Part shown: positions 14,361-20,843 of the stretch, in pieces | Position numbering within the stretch: the first letter of the stretch is position 1 | How the letters are laid out: each line of letters starts with the position of its first letter | Assembly: GCA_016287975.1 (NCBI GenBank) | Contig: JAEEXV010000212.1 | Coordinates: 1 to 20,843, forward strand | Direction of reading: 5' to 3' | DNA from: Lentisphaeria bacterium | GTDB taxonomy: Bacteria > Verrucomicrobiota > Lentisphaeria > Oligosphaerales > Oligosphaeraceae | DNA: 20,843 nt | Notes under the pieces: model-generated | The model's database searches: none | Told to the model about the DNA's origin: nothing | The model's input: the letters and a program-made list of their open reading frames with translations, nothing else | Made by a program: the position numbers and the translations under genes

Positions 14361-15503
14361 ATGGAAGCGCCTGCCAGCCAGAACACCATGCGCCCCGTCA
14401 TTTCGGCGGAGCTGAGCACGAAGTTCACGGTCGTGTCTTTTCTCAGCGCGTGCAGCGTCGTGGTGCTGCACGCCTACGAGGGGCATTTGGCGGCGGGGAC
14501 TTCGGCGACGGCATGGATCGTGACCTTCGTCGGCTGGACGCTGCCGAGTTTTGCCGTCTCGATTTTCTTCGCGATCTCGGGCTATCTGCTGTGCTTCAAA
14601 TCCAATGGGCAGGAAGCCGGCTGGTATGGCAAGGCGCTGCGGAAGCGCGTCCGCACGCTTCTGGTGCCGTATCTGGCGTGGTGTTCGATCTACGCGCTGA
14701 CGGTGGTCCCCTTCACCATGTACGGGAATCACCTGGCGCATCGCGACCTGTTCCACCACACCCCGCTGCATGAACCGCTGCTGTCGTTCTGGAACCTGGC
14801 CTGCATCTACGGGGCGGACTGGACGGGGGCGCCCGCCAACGGCGTCCTGTGGTACATACGGGATCTGGTGGTTCTGGTCGTGCTGTCTCCGCTGTTGATC
14901 AAACTGCTGTCGGGTTTCCGCCGAGGATGGCTCTGCCTCGGTCTGATGGGGGCGGCCTTTTTCCTGCATGACTGGGTTCCCGCCTGCTGCTGGCAGTTTT
15001 TCGAAACGGGCTTCAGCCTGCGCGGCCTCTTCTTCTTCTGCGCGGGCATCTATATCGCCTTGCACCAGGCGAGGATGCCGAAGGGCGGGCGCTGGCGCAT
15101 CCTGCTGCCTGTGGCGTGGCTGGGCGCCAGCCTGCTCTTCACGTATTTCCGCCTCCATCCATCGGGGACATCCCTGACAGTGCAGCGGCTGCTGGCCAAG
15201 GCGATTGTCGTGCTGGGCACGTGGGCGGTCTGGGTCTGGTATGATCTGGCACCAGGGACCGCCAGGCTGAGCCGATACCCCTTCGTCAAGGAGTCGTTCT
15301 TCCTCTACGCGGCCCATCTGGGCATCATGTTCGTGTTCCTGTGCGCCCGCGTCCAGGAGATCCTGCGGAGCAGGCTCCATTTCCCCGTCCTGGCGATCTT
15401 CGCGCTGCGGTGCGTCATCCCCATCGTTCTGTCGCTGGCCGCCGCCGCCGCGCTGAGGCGTTTCCTGCCGCGCGTGCATGGCTGGCTGACGGGAGGGCGG
15501 TAG
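14361..15503 (+). CDS. Acyltransferase family 3 membrane protein
   Basis: A 380-residue protein with about ten membrane helices, of the acyltransferase-3 family (PF01757) that includes OafA- and WecH-type enzymes. These usually transfer acetyl or succinyl groups onto sugars of surface polysaccharides. The family's N-terminal helix and catalytic histidine correspond to SACSVVVLHAYEG (H37 in the LHAYE context). It is followed by SIFFAISGYLLCFK and a basic loop (RKRVRTLLVPYLAW) that matches the family's 'F...R..RI.P.Y' element. The segment GVLWYIRDLVVLVVLSPLL is also typical. The start at 14361 is supported by AGGGGG at 14345-14350, ten bases upstream. It probably decorates the polymer made by this operon. 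The acyl donor is not known. Confidence 0.88.
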   Translation: MEAPASQNTMRPVISAELSTKFTVVSFLSACSVVVLHAYEGHLAAGTSATAWIVTFVGWTLPSFAVSIFFAISGYLLCFKSNGQEAGWYGKALRKRVRTLLVPYLAWCSIYALTVVPFTMYGNHLAHRDLFHHTPLHEPLLSFWNLACIYGADWTGAPANGVLWYIRDLVVLVVLSPLLIKLLSGFRRGWLCLGLMGAAFFLHDWVPACCWQFFETGFSLRGLFFFCAGIYIALHQARMPKGGRWRILLPVAWLGASLLFTYFRLHPSGTSLTVQRLLAKAIVVLGTWAVWVWYDLAPGTARLSRYPFVKESFFLYAAHLGIMFVFLCARVQEILRSRLHFPVLAIFALRCVIPIVLSLAAAAALRRFLPRVHGWLTGGR

Positions 15504-15597
15504 CATGGCGGGAACCATCGCCCCGTGGAGCCATTTTCGGCATGGACGTAATGGCGGAATCCATTGAAGTCGCAAACGCTGGCACATTCTGAACCAC

Positions 15598-16614
15598 ATG
15601 GCACATCCGACCCCAAAACTCTGTCTGGTCGTCCCTTGCTACAATGAGGAGTCGATCCTGGAAGATTCGATCCGCCAGCTGCTGGAACTGCTGGAGACGG
15701 TCGCCGCGCAGGGGCTGGCCGCGACGGACAGCTGCATGCTGCTGGTCGACGACGGCTCCACGGACCGCACCTGGGCCATCGTCGGGGAGGCCAGCCGCCT
15801 CCATCCCGGCAAGGTCCTGGGGATTTCGCTGGCGGCCAATCGCGGGCACCAGGCGGCGCTCCTGGCGGGCCTCTCCACCGCCGCCTCGATGGCCGACGCC
15901 ATCGTCTCGCTGGACGCCGATCTGCAGGACGACCTGGCGGCGATCCCGCAGTTCCTGGAGGAGTACCGCCGCGGCAACGACATCGTCTATGGCGTCCGCA
16001 GCGACCGCAGTTCGGACAGTTTCTTCAAGCGGACGACCGCCGAGGCCTTCTACAGGCTGATGCGGTTTCTGGGGGCGAAGACGATCTTCAACCACGCGGA
16101 TTTTCGGCTGATGAGCCGCCGCGCGGTGGAGGCGCTGCTGGCCTATCCCGAGGTCAACCTCTACCTGCGGGGGCTGGTTCCGATCCTGGGCTTTCGGCAG
16201 GCGATCGTCCTGTACAAGCGCAAGGAGGCCAGCCGCCCGACCCACTATCCCCTGGGCAGGATGCTATCGCTGGCGTGGGAGGGCGTCACCTCGTTCAGCA
16301 TCCGCCCGATCCGCATCATCACCATCCTGGGGCTCGGGATGCTCGCGATGTGCTTTGTGCTGCTCTGCTACATCCTGGGCAGCAAGTTCTGCGGGCATAC
16401 TGTCGCGGGCTGGACCTCGCTGGCCAGCGTGATCCTCTTCCTGGGGAGTTTCCAGTTGCTGGCAATCGGCATGATCGGGGAATACATCGCCAAAATCTAC
16501 CTGGAAGTCAAGCACCGTCCGCGTTTCCTGGTCGCGGAGAAGGCGGGGTTCGGGCCGCCTCCGCCGCCGCGCCAGGAGGGCGACGAAACGAACTGCGGGG
16601 AGTCCAAACCATGA
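15598..16614 (+). CDS. GT2 glycosyltransferase, DPM1/GtrB/ArnC-like, with two C-terminal membrane helices
   Basis: A 338-residue GT-A enzyme. Motifs are VPCYNE at 12-17, VDDGSTD at 50-56, NRGHQAALLAGL at 81-92, the metal-binding DADLQDD at 106-112, and NHADFRLMSRRAVEAL from 165. Two membrane helices at about 238-262 and 272-297 are followed by GEYIAKIYLEVKHRPRFLV, as in GtrB and ArnC. These enzymes transfer a sugar from a nucleotide donor to polyprenyl phosphate on the cytoplasmic face. The C-terminal tail is proline-rich. No clear ribosome binding site is seen before 15598. The 94-bp gap before it holds nothing convincing. Its stop overlaps the next start as ATGA, which suggests that the next protein uses its product. 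Confidence 0.9.
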   Translation: MAHPTPKLCLVVPCYNEESILEDSIRQLLELLETVAAQGLAATDSCMLLVDDGSTDRTWAIVGEASRLHPGKVLGISLAANRGHQAALLAGLSTAASMADAIVSLDADLQDDLAAIPQFLEEYRRGNDIVYGVRSDRSSDSFFKRTTAEAFYRLMRFLGAKTIFNHADFRLMSRRAVEALLAYPEVNLYLRGLVPILGFRQAIVLYKRKEASRPTHYPLGRMLSLAWEGVTSFSIRPIRIITILGLGMLAMCFVLLCYILGSKFCGHTVAGWTSLASVILFLGSFQLLAIGMIGEYIAKIYLEVKHRPRFLVAEKAGFGPPPPPRQEGDETNCGESKP

Positions 16615-18341
16615 ACGCCGTCGACTACATCGCGCAAAAGGCCGACGCCCTCCACGACCGCCTGACGCCTTCGCGCTTCTATCCGCTGCTGCTGGGCCTG
16701 CTCGTGCTCGTCGGCATGGCGGGGCTGCTGATGCCAGGGCTCCCCAGCGGCCACGACCTCTATTACCACCTGTCGCGCATCCACACCATGGCCGTCGACT
16801 TCCGCCTGGGCGAAGTCCCCGCCATGATCAACCACGAGGCCCTGGAGGGCTACGGCTACGCCACGGGGCTCTTCTATCCCGACCTGTTCCTGTATCCGAC
16901 CGCCCTCCTGCACCTCTGCGGCCTCGGCATCGTCGCCTCCTACAAATGCCTTCTCGTCGCCTGCATGATGGCCATCGCCTTCAGCGCCTACTACTGCGCG
17001 CGGAAGCTGCGCGCGCCGCATTTCGGGGCCTTCGCGGCGGCCCTCCTCTACACCTGGAGCAGCTATCTGGCGACGGATCTCTTCATCCGCGCCGCCCTGG
17101 GGGAGGTCTTCTCCTTTGTCTTCGTCCCCTGGATCCTTCTCGGCCTCTACGAGATCGTCTTCGGCGACCCCGGGAAGTTCCTGTATTTCTCGTTCGGCTT
17201 CCTCGGGCTGGTCGCGACCCACTCGCTGTCGCTGCTGATCTTGACGGCCGTATGCGCCGTCTTCCTGCTCTTCAACGGGCTGCGCCTCCTGCGGGAACCC
17301 CGCCGCCTCCTCTATCTGGCGGTCTCCCCCGTCCCGACGCTTCTTGCGGGCGTCGCCTACCTCGCCCCGATGGTCGAACAGTATGCGCATCTCGACTTCA
17401 TCATCAAGGGCGAGAAGAACGAGGCCATCCTCGAACGGTGCATGCCCTTCCTGAAGCTCTTCCTGGAGATCCCCACCAGCAAGGCGACCCCGTGGATCCC
17501 GTCCGGCATCGGCCTGATCTTCGTGATCGTCGCGCTGCAGCGGCTGCGCCTGACCTCCCGCCGCACCGCGCTGGAGCTCTTTCGCGACATGCTGCTGATC
17601 GCGGGCGTCGCCTGCCTGCTGATGGCGACCGACATGCCCTCCTGGAAGGGCGCCTTCAAGCCCCTGGCCGTCATCCAGTTCCCGTGGCGCTTCTTCGGGC
17701 CCGCCACGGCCTTCCTCGCCTTCGGCGGCGGCCTGACCCTGGCCGCGCTGGCGGGGGAGGACCGCGGCCGCCAGCGCTACTGGCTCTGGATCCTGCTGGT
17801 GGGTACGGCCTCGGCGTGGTTCCTCAATGTCGGCTATTTCTACGCGGCGCGGATTTCCGAGCATGACATCACGCGTGGATTCCGCCCGGGGCGGCCGCAG
17901 GAGGCCAGCGGCATCCACTATCTGCCCCTCGGAGGCCTCACGGACACGGAAATCCGCCAGCGCGGGGACATTGTGACCCCCGCCCATCCGCTCCAATGGG
18001 AGGTCTCCCGCCCGCGCCTCAATCTGCTGAAGGTGTCGTTCTCCCGCAATGTCCAGGACAATCTGCTGGAACTGCCGCTGGTCCCCTACCACGGCTACCG
18101 CGCCTGGCTGAGCGACGCGGGCGGCGCGGCAAGGCCGCTGCAGGTCTCCCTCGGCCCGAACCGCCTGCTGGCGGTCACCCTGCCGCGCGACGCCGCGTCG
18201 GGGGAAGTCGCCGTCCGCTACGAGGCGACGAAAACGCAGCGCCTCTCCCAGGCCTGTTCGCTCCTGTCGGCACTTGCGTTTGCGGGCTGGCTGCTCTGGC
18301 GGCGCAGAAGACGGGCCGTTTCGCCGCCGTCGGATCAATGA
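16611..18341 (+). CDS. PTPS-related (PF10131-like) multi-pass membrane protein, candidate GT-C glycosyltransferase
   Basis: A 576-residue protein with roughly ten to twelve membrane helices and a C-terminal extracytoplasmic beta-rich region (about 420-545), closed by one last helix and an RRRRR tail. It matches the bacterial '6-pyruvoyl-tetrahydropterin synthase-related' membrane family (a historical name; the protein is not a pterin enzyme): SGHDLYYHLSRI at 46-57, then YGYATGLFYPDLFLYP at 81-96. The HD pair (H48, D49) in the first outer loop is placed like the catalytic acidic residue of GT-C enzymes. With the GtrB-like gene directly upstream and overlapping, it may transfer a polyprenyl-phosphate-linked sugar outside the membrane. 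That role is inference. The start is fixed by GGGGAG at 16597-16602 and the ATGA overlap. Confidence 0.8.
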   Translation: MNAVDYIAQKADALHDRLTPSRFYPLLLGLLVLVGMAGLLMPGLPSGHDLYYHLSRIHTMAVDFRLGEVPAMINHEALEGYGYATGLFYPDLFLYPTALLHLCGLGIVASYKCLLVACMMAIAFSAYYCARKLRAPHFGAFAAALLYTWSSYLATDLFIRAALGEVFSFVFVPWILLGLYEIVFGDPGKFLYFSFGFLGLVATHSLSLLILTAVCAVFLLFNGLRLLREPRRLLYLAVSPVPTLLAGVAYLAPMVEQYAHLDFIIKGEKNEAILERCMPFLKLFLEIPTSKATPWIPSGIGLIFVIVALQRLRLTSRRTALELFRDMLLIAGVACLLMATDMPSWKGAFKPLAVIQFPWRFFGPATAFLAFGGGLTLAALAGEDRGRQRYWLWILLVGTASAWFLNVGYFYAARISEHDITRGFRPGRPQEASGIHYLPLGGLTDTEIRQRGDIVTPAHPLQWEVSRPRLNLLKVSFSRNVQDNLLELPLVPYHGYRAWLSDAGGAARPLQVSLGPNRLLAVTLPRDAASGEVAVRYEATKTQRLSQACSLLSALAFAGWLLWRRRRRAVSPPSDQ

Positions 18342-18357
18342 TTGGGGGAGCCGCGCC

Positions 18358-19545
18358 ATGGCCGACCAGCTGGAAATCTTTCTTTTCGTGGACGCACTGG
18401 GATGGGAACTGGTGGAGCGCACTGGCTTCCTGGCGGAGGAACTGCCGTATCGGCGTCCAGCCCGAATGCAGTTCGGCTATTCGTGCTCGGCGATCCCGAC
18501 GATCCTCTCGGGGACGACGCCCGCCCAGAACGGCCACCTGAGCTATTTCAACTACGCGCCGAATCGTTCGCCGTTCCGGTTCTTCCGCTGGCTGCGGCAC
18601 TTTTTCCACCCCCGCGGCTTCTGGGAGCGCGGGCGCGTCCGCCACTGGCTCTCCAAGGCGGTGCGGGCGCTGCTGGGCTACACGGGATACTTCCAGCTGT
18701 ACCGAATGCCGCTGGCGCATCTGCCGCTGATGGACTATGCGGAGAAGCGGGACCTCTTCCAGCCTGGCGGCCTGGACGACATCCCCAACCTCGCGGACGC
18801 GCTGGCGGCATCGGGGCTGAACCACCACATCTCCGACTGGCATCTGGGCGACCGCCGCAACCTGGAGGTCGCGCGGGAGCTCGTGGAGAAGGGCGAACTC
18901 CAGTTCGCGTTCATCTACACGGCGCAACTGGACGGCATCGAGCACGACCACATCCGCGAGCCCGATTCGCCCGCCATCCAGAGGCAGCTGGACTTCTACG
19001 CCGAAGAGGTGCGCGGGCTGCTCGCCGCCGCCAGGGCGCGCTACCAGACCGTGCATTTCACGCTCTTCTCCGACCACGGGATGACACCGCTCAGGCGCAC
19101 CTTCGACGTCGAGGCGGTGCTGAACAAGACTGGCCTCAAGTTCAACGTGGACTATGTCAGCTGCATCGACTCCACGCTGCTGCGCATCTACTATCTGAAG
19201 GCCGACGCGCGCCCCGTGCTGGAGGCCGCCCTCGCGAACGCGCATTGCCCGGGCCACTGGCTTTCGCCCGAGGAGGAGAAGCGCAACGGCATCTACCGCG
19301 CCGACCGGCGCTTCGGGGACGAGCTCTTCCTCGCGGAGCCTGGGGTGCAGTTCGCCCCCTCCGACATGGGCGCCAAGCCCTTGAACGGAATGCACGGCTA
19401 CGACCCCGACGACCGCGATTCCACCGCCGCCATCCTCTCCAACATCCCCATCCCCGACGACATCCGCGAGGTCCCCGACTATTTTCGGCTGATGCAGCGG
19501 CGAATCCGAGAACTCGCCGCAAAAGGCGGGGGGACTACCGCCTGA
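18358..19545 (+). CDS. Type I phosphodiesterase / alkaline phosphatase superfamily protein
   Basis: A 395-residue protein without signal peptide or membrane helix, so probably cytoplasmic. The alkaline-phosphatase-superfamily metal ligands can all be placed: D12 (FVDALGW), D192 and H196 (LDGIEHD), D239 and H240 (SDHGM) and H346 (GMHGYDPDD). The nucleophile region is YSCSAIPTILSGTTPAQNGH (41-60); the exact nucleophile (S42 or S44) is uncertain. Relatives include nucleotide pyrophosphatases and phosphodiesterases. In this operon it could act on a nucleotide-sugar or on a phosphate-containing substituent, but nothing shows which. The start is fixed by GGGGGAG at 18344-18350, seven bases upstream. 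It is the last plus-strand gene, and its final 11 bp overlap the convergent glycosyltransferase gene. Confidence 0.85.
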   Translation: MADQLEIFLFVDALGWELVERTGFLAEELPYRRPARMQFGYSCSAIPTILSGTTPAQNGHLSYFNYAPNRSPFRFFRWLRHFFHPRGFWERGRVRHWLSKAVRALLGYTGYFQLYRMPLAHLPLMDYAEKRDLFQPGGLDDIPNLADALAASGLNHHISDWHLGDRRNLEVARELVEKGELQFAFIYTAQLDGIEHDHIREPDSPAIQRQLDFYAEEVRGLLAAARARYQTVHFTLFSDHGMTPLRRTFDVEAVLNKTGLKFNVDYVSCIDSTLLRIYYLKADARPVLEAALANAHCPGHWLSPEEEKRNGIYRADRRFGDELFLAEPGVQFAPSDMGAKPLNGMHGYDPDDRDSTAAILSNIPIPDDIREVPDYFRLMQRRIRELAAKGGGTTA

Positions 19546-20479
19546 GGAGCCTGCGCTTGACCTTGACGGCGCGCCAGATCCAGGGGGCCAGGCAGGCGAT
19601 GCCGCGGAAGAACGGCCCCCAGGAGCGTCGCAGCGACAAGGGCAGTTCCGACGGGGCGACGTGCTTTGTCTCCAGCAGCCAGTCCACGGTCGCCATCACA
19701 TCGGAATACCAGCGCAGCGACCGCGCGTTCCACATCTGCCAGGGCTTGGGATTGTAGGCGAGGTGCGCGTAGTAGCGGTTCTTGTCGGCGCTGCCGTTCG
19801 CCTTGTACTCCTCCGCAACGAGGGGCGCCTCGGGGTCGAAGCACAGCAGGCTGGCCAGGACGCTTTCATCGGTCTGGAAATAGGGCGTGCCGTGCTTCAT
19901 GATGATTTCGACATCCGACGGGAGCACCTTGTCGATCTGGTTCTGCCATCGCCTGAGGAAGGGCACCCATTTGCGGTGGACGACGACGAACGGGTCGTTC
20001 ATCCGCGTGTCATAGCGGGACTTGTCCAGGGCGCGCCCGCAGTGCCTCTCGACGTCGCGCCGCCAGACCTCCAGGGTCTTCGGGGTGAAATCGGGGGGGA
20101 CGGGGTCGTATTTGCGGATGATGATCTTCTCTGGATCCTCGCCATACAGCCATTCGCTGCAGTCCCCGATGAAGACCGCGTCGGAATCGGCCCAGCAGAC
20201 CCACTCGGTGGAGATCTCGTCCAGCGCCATCAGCATGGGCTTCAGGCACGCGACGCATCGGCGGCTTTTGGGGAGTTCGCGGATGGTCACATTGCCCAGC
20301 GCGGCCACGCGCTGCTTCATCTCGTCGGACCACTCCATGGCGCCGACGACGACCGGATGCGGCATGCCGTTGCGGCGCATGCTGGCGACCAGCAGGAATG
20401 CCCCCCAGGCGAAGTTCTGGTCGCCTGCGGTGACCACGGTGGTCTGGATGGGATGGGCGGGGGAGGGGATGGTTTCCAT
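19535..20479 (-). CDS. GT8-like glycosyltransferase (GT-A fold, DSD motif)
   Basis: A 314-residue cytoplasmic protein. It begins with a strand-helix unit (TTVVTAGDQNFAWGAFLLVASMRRNG). It carries WADSDAVFIGD at 96-106, where D98-S99-D100 is the DxD metal and sugar-nucleotide motif. HLAYNPKPWQMW at 239-250 resembles the C-terminal HxxxxxKPW signature of GT8 enzymes. The basic C-terminus (VKVKRRLLRR), with PWIWRAV before it, could bind the membrane surface. It likely contributes a sugar to the same or a neighbouring polysaccharide, being next to the operon although on the opposite strand. No strong Shine-Dalgarno sequence precedes the start; a TATATT box on this strand lies about 46 bases upstream (20525-20530). 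Donor and acceptor are unknown. Confidence 0.8.
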   Translation of the reverse strand: METIPSPAHPIQTTVVTAGDQNFAWGAFLLVASMRRNGMPHPVVVGAMEWSDEMKQRVAALGNVTIRELPKSRRCVACLKPMLMALDEISTEWVCWADSDAVFIGDCSEWLYGEDPEKIIIRKYDPVPPDFTPKTLEVWRRDVERHCGRALDKSRYDTRMNDPFVVVHRKWVPFLRRWQNQIDKVLPSDVEIIMKHGTPYFQTDESVLASLLCFDPEAPLVAEEYKANGSADKNRYYAHLAYNPKPWQMWNARSLRWYSDVMATVDWLLETKHVAPSELPLSLRRSWGPFFRGIACLAPWIWRAVKVKRRLLRR

Positions 20480-20823
20480 GGTTCAAGCTTCGGATGACGA
20501 TGCGGGTGCGGGGGATTTCGCTGTAATATAACCCTAATGCAGGCCGCGCAGGGGTGGCGCGCCGATCGGGGGTGCCATAAATGCGCCCCGTGTGCCGCCG
20601 AGCTTGCCCGGCGAGCCAATCCGGGCCATAATTGGCCTGGATCGGTGCGCGGCCTGGCGGCATTGCGCGCCTCCCGCACGCAGATTGTGCCGCGATTTCG
20701 TCGCGTGGGTTATAGTATGTCCTGGTACAAAATCGAAGACAACGGCTCTGCGTCGCTGTGCCCGCAGGGCCCGTACGAGTCCATTTCTCCGAATGCCCTG
20801 GGAGCAATGGCAGTAGAGAAACC
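20480..20823. promoter_or_regulatory. 344-bp divergent intergenic region
   Basis: No firmly supported gene lies here. On the minus strand, TATATT at 20525-20530 is a candidate -10 box for the GT8-like gene. On the plus strand, TTGCCC at 20604-20609 and CATAAT at 20627-20632, separated by 17 bp, make a reasonable sigma70-type promoter. A second box, TATAGT at 20711-20716, follows a 5+5 inverted repeat (CGCGA at 20691-20695, TCGCG at 20701-20705). GGCCA-TAAT-TGGCC at 20625-20638 is a further small inverted repeat that overlaps the first box. Confidence 0.5.
20604..20632 (+). promoter_or_regulatory. Candidate promoter TTGCCC-17 bp-CATAAT
   Basis: The -35-like TTGCCC and -10-like CATAAT each match the consensus at four or five of six positions, at the optimal spacing of 17 bp. 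The promoter points toward the gene starting at 20824, which would give a leader of about 185 bases. Confidence 0.4.
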
Positions 20824-20827
20824 ATGA
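20717..20827 (+). CDS. Possible 36-residue small protein overlapping the next gene
   Basis: A short open frame (MSWYKIEDNGSASL..., 36 residues) whose stop overlaps the following ATG as ATGA, the coupling arrangement seen twice elsewhere in this window. I recognise no family. The ATG sits directly after the TATAGT box, so it would not be transcribed from that box and would need the upstream promoter at 20604. No Shine-Dalgarno sequence is visible. It may be a leader peptide or chance. Confidence 0.25.
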   Translation: MSWYKIEDNGSASLCPQGPYESISPNALGAMAVEKP

Positions 20828-20843
20828 AGTTAGACTTCGCGAA
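20824..20843 (+). CDS. Start of a gene cut off by the window edge
   Basis: Only MKLDFA plus two bases are visible. The ATG follows GAAACC and overlaps the stop of the short frame ending at 20827. The product cannot be identified. It is included because a promoter-like region lies upstream and no other frame explains the end of the window. Confidence 0.35.

Noticed and set aside
15496..15507. GGCGGTAGCATG resembles the ops element used by RfaH in polysaccharide operons
   Set aside because: It lies at the stop codon of the acyltransferase gene, not in the operon leader. It differs from the consensus at one position, and no RfaH-like gene is in view. Chance is more likely.
15505..15567. 20-codon frame after GGGAGGG between the acyltransferase and GT2 genes
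   Set aside because: The upstream motif is reasonable, but the peptide is very short, ends 30 bases before the GT2 start and has no recognisable feature.
16497..18422. Minus-strand open frame of 641 codons opposite the PTPS-related gene
   Set aside because: It is antisense to a gene with family motifs and membrane helices, and its translation is E/G/R/Q-rich without domain features.

Overview
The window is a GC-rich stretch from a diderm (Gram-negative-type) bacterium. The evidence for two membranes is a Wza-type outer-membrane polysaccharide exporter (10639-11724), a second predicted lipoprotein (2361-4289), and the absence of Gram-positive-type genes. The phylum cannot be fixed from sequence alone. 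The gene mix, the frequent lack of a Shine-Dalgarno sequence and the 'CGPFFP' and PTPS-related families would fit the PVC group (Kiritimatiellota, Lentisphaerota or Verrucomicrobiota), but that is a low-confidence guess. I see no tRNA, rRNA, insertion sequence, integrase or CRISPR array.

Left part (1-8325), mostly housekeeping on the minus strand. In transcription order for that strand these are: formate-tetrahydrofolate ligase (8325-6559), a small membrane protein (6491-6087), a YigZ/IMPACT family protein (6079-5465), a DUF3142 protein (5446-4286), and a large helical-repeat lipoprotein overlapping it by ATGA (4289-2361). These five are closely spaced. After a convergent DUF192 gene on the plus strand (1817-2332) come miaB (1773-442) and the start of an M55 D-aminopeptidase (217-1). 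The DUF3142/lipoprotein pair looks less GC-rich than its neighbours. Two gaps (218-441 and 6492-6558) share a layout: a 9-bp tandem array, then a C-rich tract on the coding strand, then the start codon of a minus-strand gene.

Right part (8326-19545), a plus-strand exopolysaccharide or capsule operon. A 304-bp divergent region with a palindrome and a TATATT box leads into eight genes. They are a Wzz/Wzc-like chain-length co-polymerase whose C-terminal kinase-like domain has lost its ATP-binding motifs, a Wza-like export lipoprotein, a Wzy-like polymerase/O-antigen ligase, a GT4-like glycosyltransferase and an acyltransferase-3 protein. These are followed by a GtrB/DPM1-like GT2, a PTPS-related multi-pass protein (candidate GT-C enzyme) overlapping it by ATGA, and an alkaline-phosphatase-superfamily phosphodiesterase. 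The polymer would be built from lipid-linked units, modified by acyl and possibly lipid-phosphate-sugar donors, polymerised by Wzy and exported through Wza. Neither a Wzx flippase nor an initiating phosphoglycosyltransferase is in the window.

Right end (19535-20843). A GT8-like glycosyltransferase runs toward the operon and overlaps its last gene tail to tail by 11 bp. It is separated by a 344-bp promoter region from the first bases of a new plus-strand gene at 20824.
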